A stretch of 64,000 nucleotides of DNA from Prinia subflava (GCF_021018805.1 NC_086256.1:11536032-11600031), one strand, 5' to 3'. Positions 37,001 through 52,000 are shown, counted from the first letter of the stretch. Made by a program: numbers and translations. The notes: a model not told the origin generated them from the sequence alone.

Positions 37001-40000
37001 GTTTAATAAGTAAATTCCTCTCATTGGAAGTCTGGGATTGTTGCCAGGCCCTGACCCTCTCATTTCTTATTTCCAGAGAGTGGAGTCAATACTTTCGATA
37101 GGGGTACTTTTAATAAAGCTATGAAGTTTCAAGCAGTTATAGTTGTAGGGAGAAAATGAAAATATGAATTTTAATGTCTTAAAATCAAGCAGGACTTCCA
37201 GTTTATATATTCCTTTTAAATATATTATGATTTCTATATTTTGGTCAGTTTGAACTCCTTCTGCACAGCAGTGCAGAATTATTACTGATGTATTTAGACT
37301 GTCAGTTTGAGCCTAGGCATAAAGCGATCCTAAACCACAAATTTCTTAGGTATCCATGATTTCTGCTGAGTGCAAATAGCAGAAAGGTGTTTAGGTTTCA
37401 AGGACACATTTGAAAATGCCAAGGAGAAAATGGTTTATTTACCATTAACCTGTCATCTTGAAATTCAGCAAGTCACCTGCAGTCCCAGCATGCTGAAGCA
37501 TGGTAAATATCCTCCTCTCCTGCAGTGCTGTAATAAAATGCCTCTGACTGCTATATCAAACACCAATGGCTTGTGAAGAATTTGCAGTTTGACTTTCTGT
37601 GTAATCTCTCACATGTTTTTTATCTTTCCTGGGAGAAACAATTAACTGTATTTTACAGTTAATTTCAATCACTGCTTTGGTTTGGTTTTTTTCCACCACT
37701 TTCAGTCATGTGTAACTTTCCTTTTTTGTTAGTATCAACAGAGTAAATACAGATGTAGTCTGCTTAAAATATATTAATTGTAGTTTTTTAAAGAGTGAAA
37801 TAAATGTAGAACAGGTATTAGAATCAAAGGATGTTCATTAATTAATGTAATTTAATTGCTTGATAAAAGAGGAAAACTGTTTTTGTAGAAATAATAAAAA
37901 AAAATTGTCTTATATGGCTGGGGTGACAACACTATATTGGAGTAAAATTTTAATTTAAATAATAAACAGAGGCAATAAATTTTATCTGATTGTTTAAAAT
38001 GATCTTAAGAATATTCATAAATGCACTATACCCCCAATGAATATCTACTCATCTTGGCTCTAATTTGAATTAATATTTAACTCTCAAGTATATTCTGTAG
38101 GAAAATTACTACCAGAATAATTGTGATAAAGTGTAACTGACTGTGTAGATGGCACAATAGAGGATGGTGAGAAATGCCTGGGTACTTTGAGAGGCTGAGG
38201 ACAGCAGCAGTGTTCCTCCAAGGCTGATACTCAGACCTCCAAGCAGAAGCAATGCCTGCAGTGCCCTGCAGGTTTGCCAGGGGTGTTTGTGGCAGCTACC
38301 TGAGAGTCTGGCTGCCAAGCTCCAGCTCTGCAAAGAGCTTCTCACAGAAAACCTGTCCCTGGCCGAGAGTGTGGCCTCCAGAGCAACCAGGGTGGTGAAT
38401 GCAACCTTGTTGTGAAGCTTCTTAAGGGGAAAGGACATGGGTTTTGCAATAGGTTTTTGTTCTGGTAAAGATATTTTTTCTGTATCATGGCAAATATATA
38501 TTCTTTATTTCCTTTCCCCCTAAACTACTATCTCCCTTCTCCCTGATCTCTACTTCACTGATCCAGGTACAATCTCCTACTGAATATGTACCCAGGGATC
38601 TGTGTGAGGAGTGGGAGGACTACCACATGAGCAGTCTGCTTTGCTGTGGTTCCTTTTGTTTGCTGTTCTTTCCCTGTGAATTTTACATTACTCTCTTTAA
38701 GCCAAGCCTGACCAGGAGGCCTGTGGAATGGTCTTACCATTATCCTCTTCTCCCCTGGCAGCTGGAGCACTCTCCAGAGAAAGACAAGCAGTGGTTCCAT
38801 TTTCTGCTGGGTCCGCAACCCTAGGCCTCAAGTTTCCAGATTTTCTGGGCAAGGGCTCTTCTCTGCTAGTCAGAGTAGGCAAAGGAGAGCTCATCCATTG
38901 CTGGTCCTCAGGACAGGACCTGACGTTCTGAATTCGGAGTGAATTCAGAAAAAAGATTCCATCAGCAGGATTCATTCTTTGACAACATAATTCACGATTT
39001 TGCTTTTCTAAACCAAGGAAAAAATATGCAAACAGTCCAGTAACCCAGCGAAAATGAAACTAAAAAAACCAAATAAGTAATTACAAAGGGAGAACACACA
39101 TACAAAGGACATAAACCAGCTTGCTAGTAACCTTTACCAACAAGAATAAAATGCACTGTTAAATTAATGGCAATTGTTCATGAGCTGTCAGGAGTATCTA
39201 GTAGAACATACCAGGAATTAAGAAACAGAGCATTTTCATATTTTGCCTAATGAGGAATAATGAGAGAGAGTGTACTCATCTAATTTCTAGCAAACAACCA
39301 CACTATTCTCACTAACAAGAGATGTAGAAAATATCCCCAGAGAAAAGAGAGCATCTTTCCACTTATACTGCTTAATGTCAATAACACCATCAACTTGCAT
39401 AGAATTACTCTCAGTTTACTCCTGGTTCCAGTTTAGGAAGGAGATTCAGACCCAAAGAGAGTAGGATTTACTTACTAGTAAATATTATTCTAAAAAATGA
39501 GAGGGTGTACCCACCAGTTTTATTCTGAGTTGATGCCATATGCTCTTGATCTCATTTAAAATGAATAACCAGAAACTTGTCTGTTCCCATAGGCAAAGAT
39601 TCTCCCTTCAGCTGAGTTAGTATGTAGTCAAATTCCCTTCCCCGAGCCCCACATGCCCACCTCACATGCATTGCTGGACATGAATAAAACCCTCTGCCTT
39701 GAGCACAGGATGTGTGTACTGGGGGAAATCAGCGTGAAGGAATCCAGCTCTTCTGTCTGTGTTGTTTCTGTACAGCTGTTCTATGAGCTGAGTCTCAGAA
39801 CAAAACTTATTCCCCAACCATAAAACTCAACAACACTTAGTTGCGAGTTTGAAAAAAGGGTTTCTTTTCAAGTGAGTCATAAAAACCCTTCTCCTTTGCT
39901 ACAAAAAAAGCAGTTTATACTCATATTTACATTGGAGAATAGTTATGCTTCCAGAGAAGTAATCCCAGATGTCCATATATTCACACTACCCTCTTCCATT

Positions 40001-43000
40001 GCAGCTAAAGGTATTTATAATCATGTTTTACAGGCAGGTACAGTCGAGGTAAGTGGAAGCAGAGTGGTTCATGAAAACAGGAGTGAAATATCAATAGCAT
40101 TTAAAGGGTGTATCCTGAAGGTTGTAAATGCATGTAAGAGAAATCATAATATTAAGTGCTATTATGTCTGTATGCCTATGCATAAAGGAGAGATATTACC
40201 CTTTTGTGCACCTTGTGTTTCTTAAATGGCTTTCAGCTACTTTCTGATGATAAAGATGCCTATTCTGCAGGTAAAAGTTGAATTCACGTAATTAGATTCT
40301 GTTTTGAATTCCTACCTCAAATATGCTTGAATTACGTTCTTTTTTACACTTCAAAAAATCTTTCAGACAATACTTCATTTGCAACTAGGTTTCTTGAACT
40401 GAGAATTTTAAAGCATTGGTTTCATTGATATTTGATTTCTATGAGTGAAATATATTTCAGATTAAAAAACCCACAGTGTCAGAAAAAAGGTCATCTTAGT
40501 ACCTGTGATTCTGATAGTGTCTTTTGTATTATTGCCATGTAAAAAAAGTGAGAACAACAACAGTACTGAGATTCTATAGAGAACTTTCAGTTTTCAAAAG
40601 CAAAAGATGACTAATAATTGTCCTCATTTCACAGTTTTACAATTTACTATCCTCATTCTACAGTTAGAAAAAAAAAAAGACATTAGGCCCAAGGTGCCCA
40701 GGGTATGTTCTCCTGTTTTCTTAAACAGTAAATTACTTCTGCAGCCAGTGCAGTTTGTGGGAGCTAAAAGCAGATGAGAGCTTGTGCACCTGATGGAACC
40801 ATGGTGGCATTGTGGATTCATTCAGATCCTTTCCTTCCTGTGGGGCTGCACTTACCCAGCCACGGTTTCTTTAGAGAACTGAGACTGGTTTTGGTAAGCT
40901 GCACTCTCATGTTTGTGTGACACAGAAGGAGACCCTCTTCCTTCAGGGCTGATAATTTCATGAGCAGTCTGCATCTCCTAGGTACTCAGTGTAAGATTTG
41001 ATGCTGTATGTGAAGTCTTGGGGTGCACAAAAGCTCCAGCCCTGCACTTGAGGAGGTCTGGTACAACTTTACAGCCTGAGTAGGTGCCATCCTGAAGTGC
41101 TGAGCATTGAATGTGAGGCCAGCTATGGCTTGCAACATCTGAAGATTCCTTACCATCTTTCTGCCACTATTATTAGGATACACAGAAATGGAATTAGTAA
41201 ATAAAACTACTCACTTGTATAAACTCTTTTTGTCCTTCACTTTATTAGATCCTGGATTGCTAGTTGTAATTTCTGAGTCCCTGTGAATTGTATGTTAGGA
41301 AGCTTCAATCAGCTGAATATCCTCACAGAGACCTGAGATGTCTCTGTGCTCAGTCTGCTGCAAGGTATATCAGCCATTCCCTTTCATCAGACTGAGTTCC
41401 ATGACTAACAGGCTTTGAAATCTGTAGCGTTTTCTTTCAGAATCTATCCGTGTTATAATTTGGGTTTTTTAGTACTGTCTGCTTTTTGAATTCCCAAATT
41501 CCTCATTATTCTTCTATTACTAGTGAAGCAACCTTAATTTAACCAAGCTACTTTTAATAATGTCCATATTGCATGAAAGTCTAACACAGAAACTTACTTT
41601 TATAGTCTTTCATCTGAATAATTATGTGCCTTAAAGCTATTATGTGGTAGTAAAATTAACTTTCATAATGAATTCATCTCATGAACAGATAGAATAACTC
41701 TCTCTGTTTACAATGGTCTGAAAAGGGAAGGGAAAGTTACTCTGGTTTTGTTGACATTGAGGTACATGTGATAGAAGTAGGAGAGTTCTCCTCTCCCACT
41801 GGAAGTTATTTTAAAAAAACAGGTTATAAGGTTAATTGTTTCAAAATCTAATAGATACTCATAAATAATTACCAGAACTATTATCCTTGTAGTTTGTGGG
41901 CTCATGTCTCCAATCATCTACAATGTGTGTAAAAAATAATTCGATTTTCTTTTAAATCCTATTTAATTTTCTGTAATGAAAAAGAGGCCACCATCTTTCC
42001 TGCTAATGCTATTTTTGAGGCTGTCCTTTATTGTTCGAAAATGACTCTGCTTTTTCACCACTTTCTGCTTCCTCATATCCATATACTACTCTGTCAGTGA
42101 CCTCATTTGTAAAGGCTAATGACCAGCACCTTAGGCTGGAGAAGTTATATTGGTTTCTTTTGACTTCCTAAGAACTTTTTTTTACTCAGACTGACAGTAA
42201 AAAAGGCCAGACTACGCTTCATGTTGTATCCTCTCAAATGATGGAAACCCAGTTCAGATGGGATTTTTTTTAAACTTAGTTATTCTTTTTCCAGGCTGTC
42301 CACATGGGAAGTTTTGACTATTCAGTCTAGAAATATGGTTGTCTTTATGCAATTTAACATCCTTGAGTTGAGAGACCTAGACACAGAGAGTATTCAGAAG
42401 CTTAATTGGTTTGTTCCAGCCCTCAATAACAATATAACAACTATATAATGAACACAAAGATATAAATTAGTTATTATTTATACTGTAGTAGTTAGAATAC
42501 ATGCAGATGTTTTCGTGATACTGGTGTACAGCTCAAATTTGACTTTCAAATTTACACTGCATCAAGCTGAACAAAGACAGAATTATTCTATAGATAGAAA
42601 ACACAATGAGAAAAACGTCTGTTTAACATTCTTGAGCATCCACCATCATTTGCATTGTAACTAGATTATGTCATTTCTAGAATAGGAAGCCATTGTTTTC
42701 ACTAATACTAGTAAAAATTAAAGTATGAACTTTTTTCTTTGGGTAAGTAAAGACAGCAGAAATGACTTTGTGCTTGTATGTGAGAATAAATCCTTTCTAA
42801 TCTGTAACCAGATAAAAACTTGAATTGTTTGTTTTCATCTTAAATGCTTCTTACAGAGAATTCTAATATGTTTGAAATGACAGCACTAAGCTAGTGAAAA
42901 CTTTAAGGAGAGGTAGATTTCTTTGCAGCAACCAGATGGAGGAAAGAACAAAATCAGGTATTATGAATAAAGTTAATATACATTTGTAGCCATATTTTAA

Positions 43001-46000
43001 AAATCCTGCAAATTCAGGTGTCTGAGTGACTTTAGGGTGAGAGAAAACAGTCTCAGGTTGAATCAGTGGAGGCTTAGATTGAATACTAGGAAAAAATGCT
43101 TTATGGAAAGGATTGCCAAGCACTGGGATAGGGAAATGGTTGAGTCGGAAGTATTTAACAGATGTGTGGAGATTCTACGGCTTCTGCTTTTTTCACCATA
43201 GGTACCAAGTAGTAGTGACGTCCAAAGATAGCCTGTGAACATTTAGCCGTATTCCTGAGAAAGTGGGTCTACCACTGCTTTCCCCACCTCAAGCACCAGA
43301 GACATCTCTTCTTTAAATGCTTGATAGCATCTTATAAAGAAGATTTAACTGGGAAAGAACTAGAGTTCAAACATTTTTCTTTATCTCATTGCTATAAGGC
43401 TTTATTTCCTGAACCACAGTGCAGGGATGGGTGTGACACATACCAGTGCTCACTACACAGACTGAAAAGTATAGAGGAAATTAAAACCCTTTTAGCTGCC
43501 CCACCCAACCTCTTATAAAGTGTACTGAAGCCTTAGAGAAATAGAGAAAGTGTTGTAAGAAACCATGGCTCTTGGAACAGGTCTGTTTTCACCTGGTCCT
43601 AACCATCAGTTAGATTCAGAGTGGCTGCTGGATTTTCAATACCACCTTACTTAAAGAGTTTCCAGATGGAAACCATGCAACCATTTTGCTGCAGATTATG
43701 AGACATCTATATTTTGCTCTTTTAAAAAAATTAGGCAGGGGAGCCTTCTGGTAATGCAAATTTTGAACATAGCCTAGAGAAGGTTTTTGCTGTGAAGCAA
43801 AATTTTTTCATTAAACTTTTTCCTTACATATGAAGTGAAGCAAGTTGACTAACCTCCACATAAGATCAATAAGCCCTTCCTTAAGCCTACAAACTTCGCA
43901 TTGAAAAACGATCAGAAAATTAATGACTACACCAAGTTCCAACTTATGCAAATGTAACATATCTGAGTGCCACATAATAAAGGAATTGCTGAGTTCCGCA
44001 GTGCTGGATAATCAACTTAATCAGACTTCTTGAATTGCTTTTTCCACAGATCTGTACCCCAGATTTGGTGGTGTTTTTGGCATGTTCCAGTCAAAGGCTG
44101 AAAGAAAGGTTACTGAAGCGTGCGGAGCAGCAAGGGAGACCTGATGATAACCTGAAAGCCACTCAAAGAAGATTAATGAATTTCAAGCAGAATGCAGTCC
44201 CACTGGTTAAATATTTCCAGGAAAAGGGGCTGATTATCACAGTAAGTCCTTTAGTGTATATTTCTGAAACCTTAATTGTTCTGGCTGTACTTGACTTCTA
44301 CCTTTTGCTTTAAGACAGGCTAGATGAGTCTAATTCTGTTTTAGGTTAATAGCGTGGCTACTTAAGTGTTTAATGAACACACTGAGTTCATTGAGCAGTT
44401 GACAACAGTTGAATTATTGGCATATTCTAAGTTACAGACTGTGTCTGGTTGTAATAACACTCAGAACTTGGTACCACATATGGTATGAGAGCACAGATGG
44501 CCTGTTTCATTTCTTTTGAACCCTAAGTAGTTCACATTGGTATGTGCTCCACGGCAAGTGTGACTGATTCTGTGTGCTGGCCAGACTCATGACAGGTTAA
44601 AGCATCCCTAATTGCAAAATCATCAATTGATATCAGTCGGCTTAATGATGCACTGCAGCATCTTTCTGAATTTCAAGATGAAAATCCCAGGAAGTTACTA
44701 CATTAGCTTCTCCAGAGAGTATGTGTTCTGATTTAGGATTTTGCTTAACTCAGTTTTTAAGGATGAGAGGAGCAAGATTCTTGCAAGTTTTTCTTTATTG
44801 TTAAGGAAGTGTGTATTTTGTGATGCTCCTATAGCCTTTACAGTTGCTCCTATGGACTGCATATTTAGCTCCTCAGGAAATATGTGCCTTTGGGCATAAA
44901 GCAAGTGGGACATCTGGATAGAATTGCATTTCCATGATGGGACCTATACAACAGGAGATTTTGTTCCTGTGGAGGTTTCTTCTACTTTTTAACTCTGTTT
45001 CTTGAGAGTTGTGAAGATAATTTAAATTGCAATGTTCACCTTAGATATCCTCTTTTCTTTTTGAAGAAAGCAGATGTTTATGATGGGTATGGAAGTGACA
45101 ATATGGCATATGAACATGAAATTACTCTACTGCAGCACAAAGGAAACAGCATATACAGAAAATATTGCACTTACTCAGGCTATTTCCCTAGAGAAGGATG
45201 AAGAAAGAAAGAAAATAGCATTCATCCTGCTGGTTATAATGCTGAACCTGGAAGACACTGAAACACTATGCAGATGAGAGCAGTGTAAGAACTAGAACAG
45301 CATAAAATAGAATTACTGTATCCTAATTCCAAGAGGACTGAATCCTTGAGGCAAGGTCAGACAAGGTCAACATTGACTAGAAAGAATTTAAAAGATTTAC
45401 ATTTTTCTTAAATCCCTACTTGCACCTTGTCACTGCTATTCAAAGCTCTAAATCTCAGATTTTTCTAGCCAGCATCACAATTCTACTCAGGGGAGAGAAG
45501 CAGGACCATTTGTTTCATGGAGTGTTACAATTTTAGCATCACAACTCATATTTTATACATCTACTTAATAAATATATTGTTCCTCATCAATAACAGACCA
45601 AAAGAGGAAAGAAAAAAATCACTGAATCATAACTAAATATGATTAATAAGCAAGCATTATAATTATAATCTACTGTTAGACACTTTATGAGCAGGAAATA
45701 AAAATCTAAATTCCCCAAGAAGATTCATTTTCATGCTCCAACAGTTATTCCATATTGCTTTTAACATACTTTGGTTGATAGAAATAAGAGCCACATTCTC
45801 CATTTCACCTCTTACTTGTTAGGTTCCTTAGGTGTCTTTCCCTTCATCTTTTTTTTTTTTTTCACATGATCTGTGGTAATTTGCTACAGTACCCAGGTTG
45901 TACTTGTTTGGTGCTCCGTATGCCTTATGTTCTCAGTCTGTGCATGGTGTACCTGCTCTCACTGCCTCACCCTTGTTTCTGTTTTTAAGGAAAGAAATGA

Positions 46001-49000
46001 GGCCCCCACCTACAGTACTTCTAAGAAATAGGGAAATACAACTATGTCCTTTATGAAAAACTCCCTCTTTGGAATAATGATATGTAAAGTTCATTATAAT
46101 TAACAGAAGTAAATATGTGATATTTTCATGAACACACAGTCTGTGTTTAAAATTCATTTTAGCAATCTGTCAGTAGTCTAACAAATCAGAACCTGACTTA
46201 ACTCAAATTTAAATTCAGAAGGTATCAAGACTATAATAACACAATATTGGACAGCAAGTACGTAAATAGATGCATATGTTGCCATTTACTGCTTCAGGAA
46301 CTCTTAACAAATATTAAAACATTATTTATTGTTTCCCTAGACAATAACTGCACACAAATTACCTGGTGGTGGTAGGGAGATATTAGTTAGATTAACTTAT
46401 AAGAGGGAGAACATGTAGGTACATAGGTGACCTCAAGTACTCTAATGTTTAGTAGAGAACTTCAGCTCTGGACACAGATTTCCAAATCTCCACTTTATGT
46501 GGACTGTAATCCACTATGGATAATGGTGTAGTTCTTGTCGAAGAGATCATTAGGCTACAAAAATCTTTTGGTCAACAGTTATTAAAGCCACTCTCAGAGA
46601 GCTTAGCTGTTCTTTGTAGAACATATCTCTCGGTCTAGACAGAAAAAAGTTTACAGAGCTCATCATCATTGCAGTAGAGGTTTCTTTTACTGGAGGCAGG
46701 ATTTGGTCCAGTCTGCCTTATTGACAGTGATTCTACATAATCTTAGAGCTGCAGTGTCAACCCTGTTACATTAATACATCTGTGTCATTTAAAGGGAAAA
46801 AATAAAAGCTGTAGTGAGACAAAAATACTAAACATTAAAAGAAGACTCTGGTCCTTATTTAAACAGTCAGAACAAGACAGCATCCTGTGGCATCCATGAA
46901 ATGCAGATTCCTCTGATATCCTCATTGTTCCACTTGTCCTTTTAGGGAATTTACCATGCTTATGAAAACATTAAAATGACATTCAGATTAGTCAGAGAAG
47001 TAAAGGAACCCAGAAAAAGTAGCTGAAGCTGGAATTGATTTTGAGCACAAATTTAGAAGTTAAACAGTTGCGGGTGAGGGAAGTAGCTGTCTGCCCTCAT
47101 AAGCATCAAACGAGCCTAATGGCTGTCAATCGTCACAGAAAAATTCCCCACAGAACTGTGTTACATAAATTTTTTCTCTTGTTTTGGTTAAAAAAAAGGT
47201 TTTCTGGCAGAACTCGCACTTTGACATGAACTTTATCTAAAAGTTGTGACTTACAAAAATGCTGCTGAAAATACCAGATATAGTTTATTTCTAAAGTTTC
47301 TCTGTTATCATGTAGCTGCCCAACTTGAGGTGCTGGTTTGGGCTTTCTATTTGTTTGCTTCTGAATGCTGATTCCAAAAGACTTGCACTTACTCATTCTT
47401 CCTTTAATTCTGGGCCCGTCCCTGGAGAAATGTGGCTCCTGCAGTCCTTTACGCAGCTCCCAAGGTCTATCAAATCTCACTGATAGCAAACTATTATGAA
47501 AGTCTTCATAGGAACCCTCACCCTGCTTTCCAGGTCCTAATGGCAGCCTCTGGCAGGCACGTCTCCCAACCAGAATCCAGCTCAGAGCATTTTCTCCCCA
47601 GTGGAGGAACATGCATCTGCTTTGGCACAACACGAGTAGATGCCTTTGTTTTCTTGGTGCCGATATTTGCGCGCATCCGAGCAGTTTTTGCATTAAACCA
47701 TCGTTAAAAAGAAAATTTTAAAAATCCCACTCCTCCTTCACTGAAGTGATGCTAGGAATAGGGACTGTTAGCCACCACCTCCCCCGCGTGCTCTCGCCTC
47801 CCTGCTGCAGGCTCAGAATCTCATTTACGTGCCATCTGATGGCTGCAAAGGGATACAGACTTGGCAGGAATGGTTTCCCTCAAATGTAACCTCATCGGTA
47901 TCTGATCGAGGCCTTTCTCCCCACGGGTCAGAGATGGGGATTTGAACTTGCTTTGTTTTCTAGAGGGTACTGAGCTGAGATTTCCTATTAATTGGTCTAA
48001 TGCCACCAAAATATTTTCAAATGCCTCTCAGTAGTTTTAAAAATACAGTAGCCATAAGCACAGTCTTTTAGGAACATTTTCAATGTGTTTTTGACCTATT
48101 ACCTAGGATATTCAGAGTTCTTCTGGCTTCTTGGGCATGACCAGGTAGACATGCAAAGAGGAACCCAGATCATCTGCAGCAAACCTTCAATGTTTTAGGA
48201 CCTTTGCAAATCAAACAAGGAATGTAGGCAGCTGTTTGTGGGAACCTTGAGACCAGAGGTTTTGTTTGAGATTCAGGAGTCTTCCTCTGTCTACTGTATG
48301 TATCTTTATCTGGCACCATGAATGTATATGGTTATATAATAACTTTAAGTTTTTTATAGAAGGAAAATTAGAGGTGGCATGGGAAATAATGGCTATCACA
48401 TTTTCATTTTTTGGTGATTCAAAGCAGGGAAAGGTAAGTTGAGGCCTAAAACAAGTAACTAGAGCTCTGCAGTCACAGAAGCTGTTACTGAAAATTAATG
48501 TTTTCTGTATCTCTCCTATATTTGATTGCCCTTTTGCAGAAAAACTGGGCTATGAGCAGAAACCCTGTTTCCTGTAAAACTGCTGAACTAGAGAAAGTTT
48601 ACGCATGTTCTAATCACTGCTAGATTTCACACTGCATCTCAACACTATTTACATGTTTCTGTTTTCTGAGATTTTGAAGAACATACAAAGAAGGTCCATA
48701 AATGAATTTTATCTAGAAATGTGTGTAAACAAACTGTTTGTAAATATATGCACATTTTATATGGGAATGATAGATGAGTAATTTGGGCATATACAGAAGC
48801 ATGTGCACCATAAACACTTCCAAGTTTCAAAATATTTTCAGCCTCCCATTTTATGCTTTATGTCAACAAGTATATCAGAAATACCAATGTCTGCCAGAGA
48901 ATGACCAAGGATGGAAACTTGCCGTCTGTGTACATAGAAGCATGCAGAGAAACCTTGAGGGTAGAAATTCTTTGCTGAGGTGAATAGTATCAGTGCAACA

Positions 49001-52000
49001 CTATATTCTTTTCTAACTTTGGAAGTATGATAATTTAAATAGATACCAGCTTTCTGAAAGCTGCCCTGCCTTTTGTACACCCAGTGGCTTGAATGAAGCA
49101 GATGACTTTGAAAAAAAAGTAATGAATTTTGACCAGTCTGGCTATAGATTTAGGCAGTGATGAGTGCATGGGCTAAGCTGATTTAGGAACTCCAGAAAGA
49201 GAGAGGGATTGCTGGTTTGACAGCCATACTATCCCAGATTTTATCCATTTCTGGCACCGTGAAAGCTGATACATGTTTAAAATTAACAGACTGTTTTTTT
49301 ACAGATCTGAAACTAAAACTGAGATAAGTAATTAAGCCAAGTTATCATGCAGAGGAATGAACTGTAGGAGATGTTTAAAATAACATGTCCTAAATATTTT
49401 TCAAGTTATTTTAAACAGTTCATCTTCAGGTAATTAAGCTGTGTCCTTTGGGTGAATAGCAGCTTCTAATTTCATCCTTGTAGTTAAAGTCATGCTTAAA
49501 GAAGATTAATTTTTCTTATTTAGAGGAGATATATTAAGAAACCAGACTGGAAAAAATATTTCTTGCCTGGGAAAACCTTTTGTATTGAATCAGGAATATT
49601 TATCATTCATAAGCAGATTTTCCAATCCTGAACCACAGCTGATTTTGTGAACTGAAGAACCAAAGCTGCATTTCAGTCCTGCATTGCTGTAAACAATAAA
49701 AAACCCATTTCTTACCCAAAGTTCCCTTAGTGATTTCCAGCTCCAACTGCCACCACTGGATCTTCTTACTGGTGAGAAGTTCATAGTCAGTGATTTCCTG
49801 ATTTTATGACAAAACTACTTTGCTGTCATTTGGTGGAGAAAATTTACATATTCACTTATGAAAGTTGCTACTTCAGTAGAATTAGGATGGTCTTTCAGCT
49901 CTCACACTCACAGTCCTATTAAAATGTTACTACATCTGACAGCTTGTGCTCTACAGTCCCAGTATTTAACATTCTATTTTTCTGAATCTATCATTGTTTA
50001 TAGCATCTAAGTTTCTATCATTAGCTGTTGTTAGCTATTTCTATTTTCTTATGCAAGAGGTAACTGAACATTTTTTCTGCTATACTATTCTCACCTTTGA
50101 TTCGAAGGGCAAAATGAGACTGAGTGAAGTGGCCTCTAGTAATCCAATCTAGTAGCATTCTGGGATTATTTGAGCATTTGCTCCTGTTCCTTCTTTCCTG
50201 TAGATGTACTCTGAAAGAGATGGGAGACCTAAAATATTCCACTTTCTCATTTTTTATATGCGTCATAAAGATACATTTACTCAGATTTGTGAATGCTCAG
50301 GTATTGTAATGATGGAAACCATTTAAGTGTCAAAACTGTCAGCAGGAAGTCTGATGCTCTTAACATTATGGGCTTCTGGCATTTTTCTCTGGTATTCTGG
50401 AGCCTTATTTAAGCTTAGCAGGGTTAGATGCAGCTACAGTGTTGGTGGAGAACTGAGAAAGCTGAAAAGTTACTCATCCATTGTGTGACTCAGGGTACAC
50501 ACTGCACTAGACAGCACTGAAGTGAGAACTACAGCCTTCCCCTGGGGCATTTTCCCAATTGCAGAGTATCCTTCTGAGTATTTCTGATAGCTGTTTGGAG
50601 GACTTTTTATTTTTTCTAATGCTGCTAAAGAATATCTACCTAGCAATGCTTTGATGAACTATATCAAATGGTCTCTAATTAGGACAATACCAGTATTGTG
50701 TCAACTCAAGTAATATATCCTTGCTCCTTACATCCACTGATAATTACACATCAGATAACCATTAATACGGATGTTTTGTGTTTCTTGTAACTGTGGTGCA
50801 TCATTTAGTGTTAGCAGGAACATCTTTGCACAGCATTGCTTTTTACCATGTAGACATAACCTAAAATTCTTGGCAGAAACTCTCTTGTTTGTCTTCACTG
50901 TAACTGCATATGCTTCTGTATCCTCTAGCTCAGTTATCATCTTTCCTGCTTCCAGGCTTAATATTTGCATCTTTCCATCTTGCATAGTACTGCAGTTTGT
51001 TTCATTAATAGCCAGTGAATACAACTACCTGTTTACTTTGTTGTCACCATATCACATGCTGCAATTCAGTAATCTACTTTAATAATAAAATAGGAAAAGA
51101 AGCCTCACAAGACACAACTATAACACTGAAGTCAAAATTATTGTCATTTTCTGTGAAGGTGTCTCCATTCTCAACTCTTTTTTCATCTCTTTTTGTGCCA
51201 ACAGTCAGCAATACCAGTCACGGTAAAAGAAACAAAGAATTTAATGCACAAAATGTGGCATCTTTTCCCTGTAACTTACTACGATCAGTTATTTATATCT
51301 AGGATTGTTCATACATATGCTACCCCCTGATCTGCTTCGTTAAAAATAAAATTGCTAAAACGACATTGTTTTTAAGCAAATCTTAACATTTTTCATGATG
51401 TACGCCACTGAATTTCTGCTCCTGCCTTTAATCAGAATGTCAAATTGAAGCTCCACATTCATGTTTTCAATACCAGTATTTCCAAATTCTCTGCTCTGTA
51501 TAGCATGCCAGGTCTTGTCTTTTCTTGTATTATACCATCCATTGTATTTTGGTAACACTATAGATTTTCTAATGGCAAGGTCATCTCCCTCTCTTACCAC
51601 TGCAAGATGCCAATTAGGCAATGTGAAAATACACTTTCCTAGTTTCCTGCCATGTCCTGCCTCCTGGGCTTTTTTTGGTCTGCTTTACTGAAAAGAACAG
51701 ACTTCTCTCTAAATGCAGAGTCCTTATTAAAGGGAAACCTAGAATGTGGGCAATGCAGCTCTTAGTCAAGATGCTTATTACATTTATTGGTTGCTAAGAC
51801 ATTGGAAAAAATATCCAGCAATCCTCTTTGTATCTGCACCTTACTGCAAGAATTTCACCATATAGATTCTACATAATACAGACTCACATCACCCCAAGGC
51901 AGGTCATTTCTGTTTCTTTTGCAAGAACATTCTCTGCTCTCTGTCAGGCTCTGTATGTCGCCTCAGTCTGCTGTAATGGCCATGAAAGGTTTTGTGGGTA

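Larger units (their letters stand above)
33564..44049 (+). other. AK5 intron 5
   Basis: This 10.5-kb intron is mostly AT-rich. A base-composition island at about 38.1-38.95 kb carries a 109-codon minus-strand frame. A 10-base-arm inverted repeat lies at 38926-38950 and a CR1 fragment at about 43.06 kb. A faint mariner-like stretch is suspected at 33.9 kb. No gene is recognised. Confidence 0.7.

Noticed and set aside
39872..40225. 117-codon plus-strand frame in AK5 intron 5
   Set aside because: No recognisable domain, AT-rich intron context, and a length within chance expectation for a window this size.
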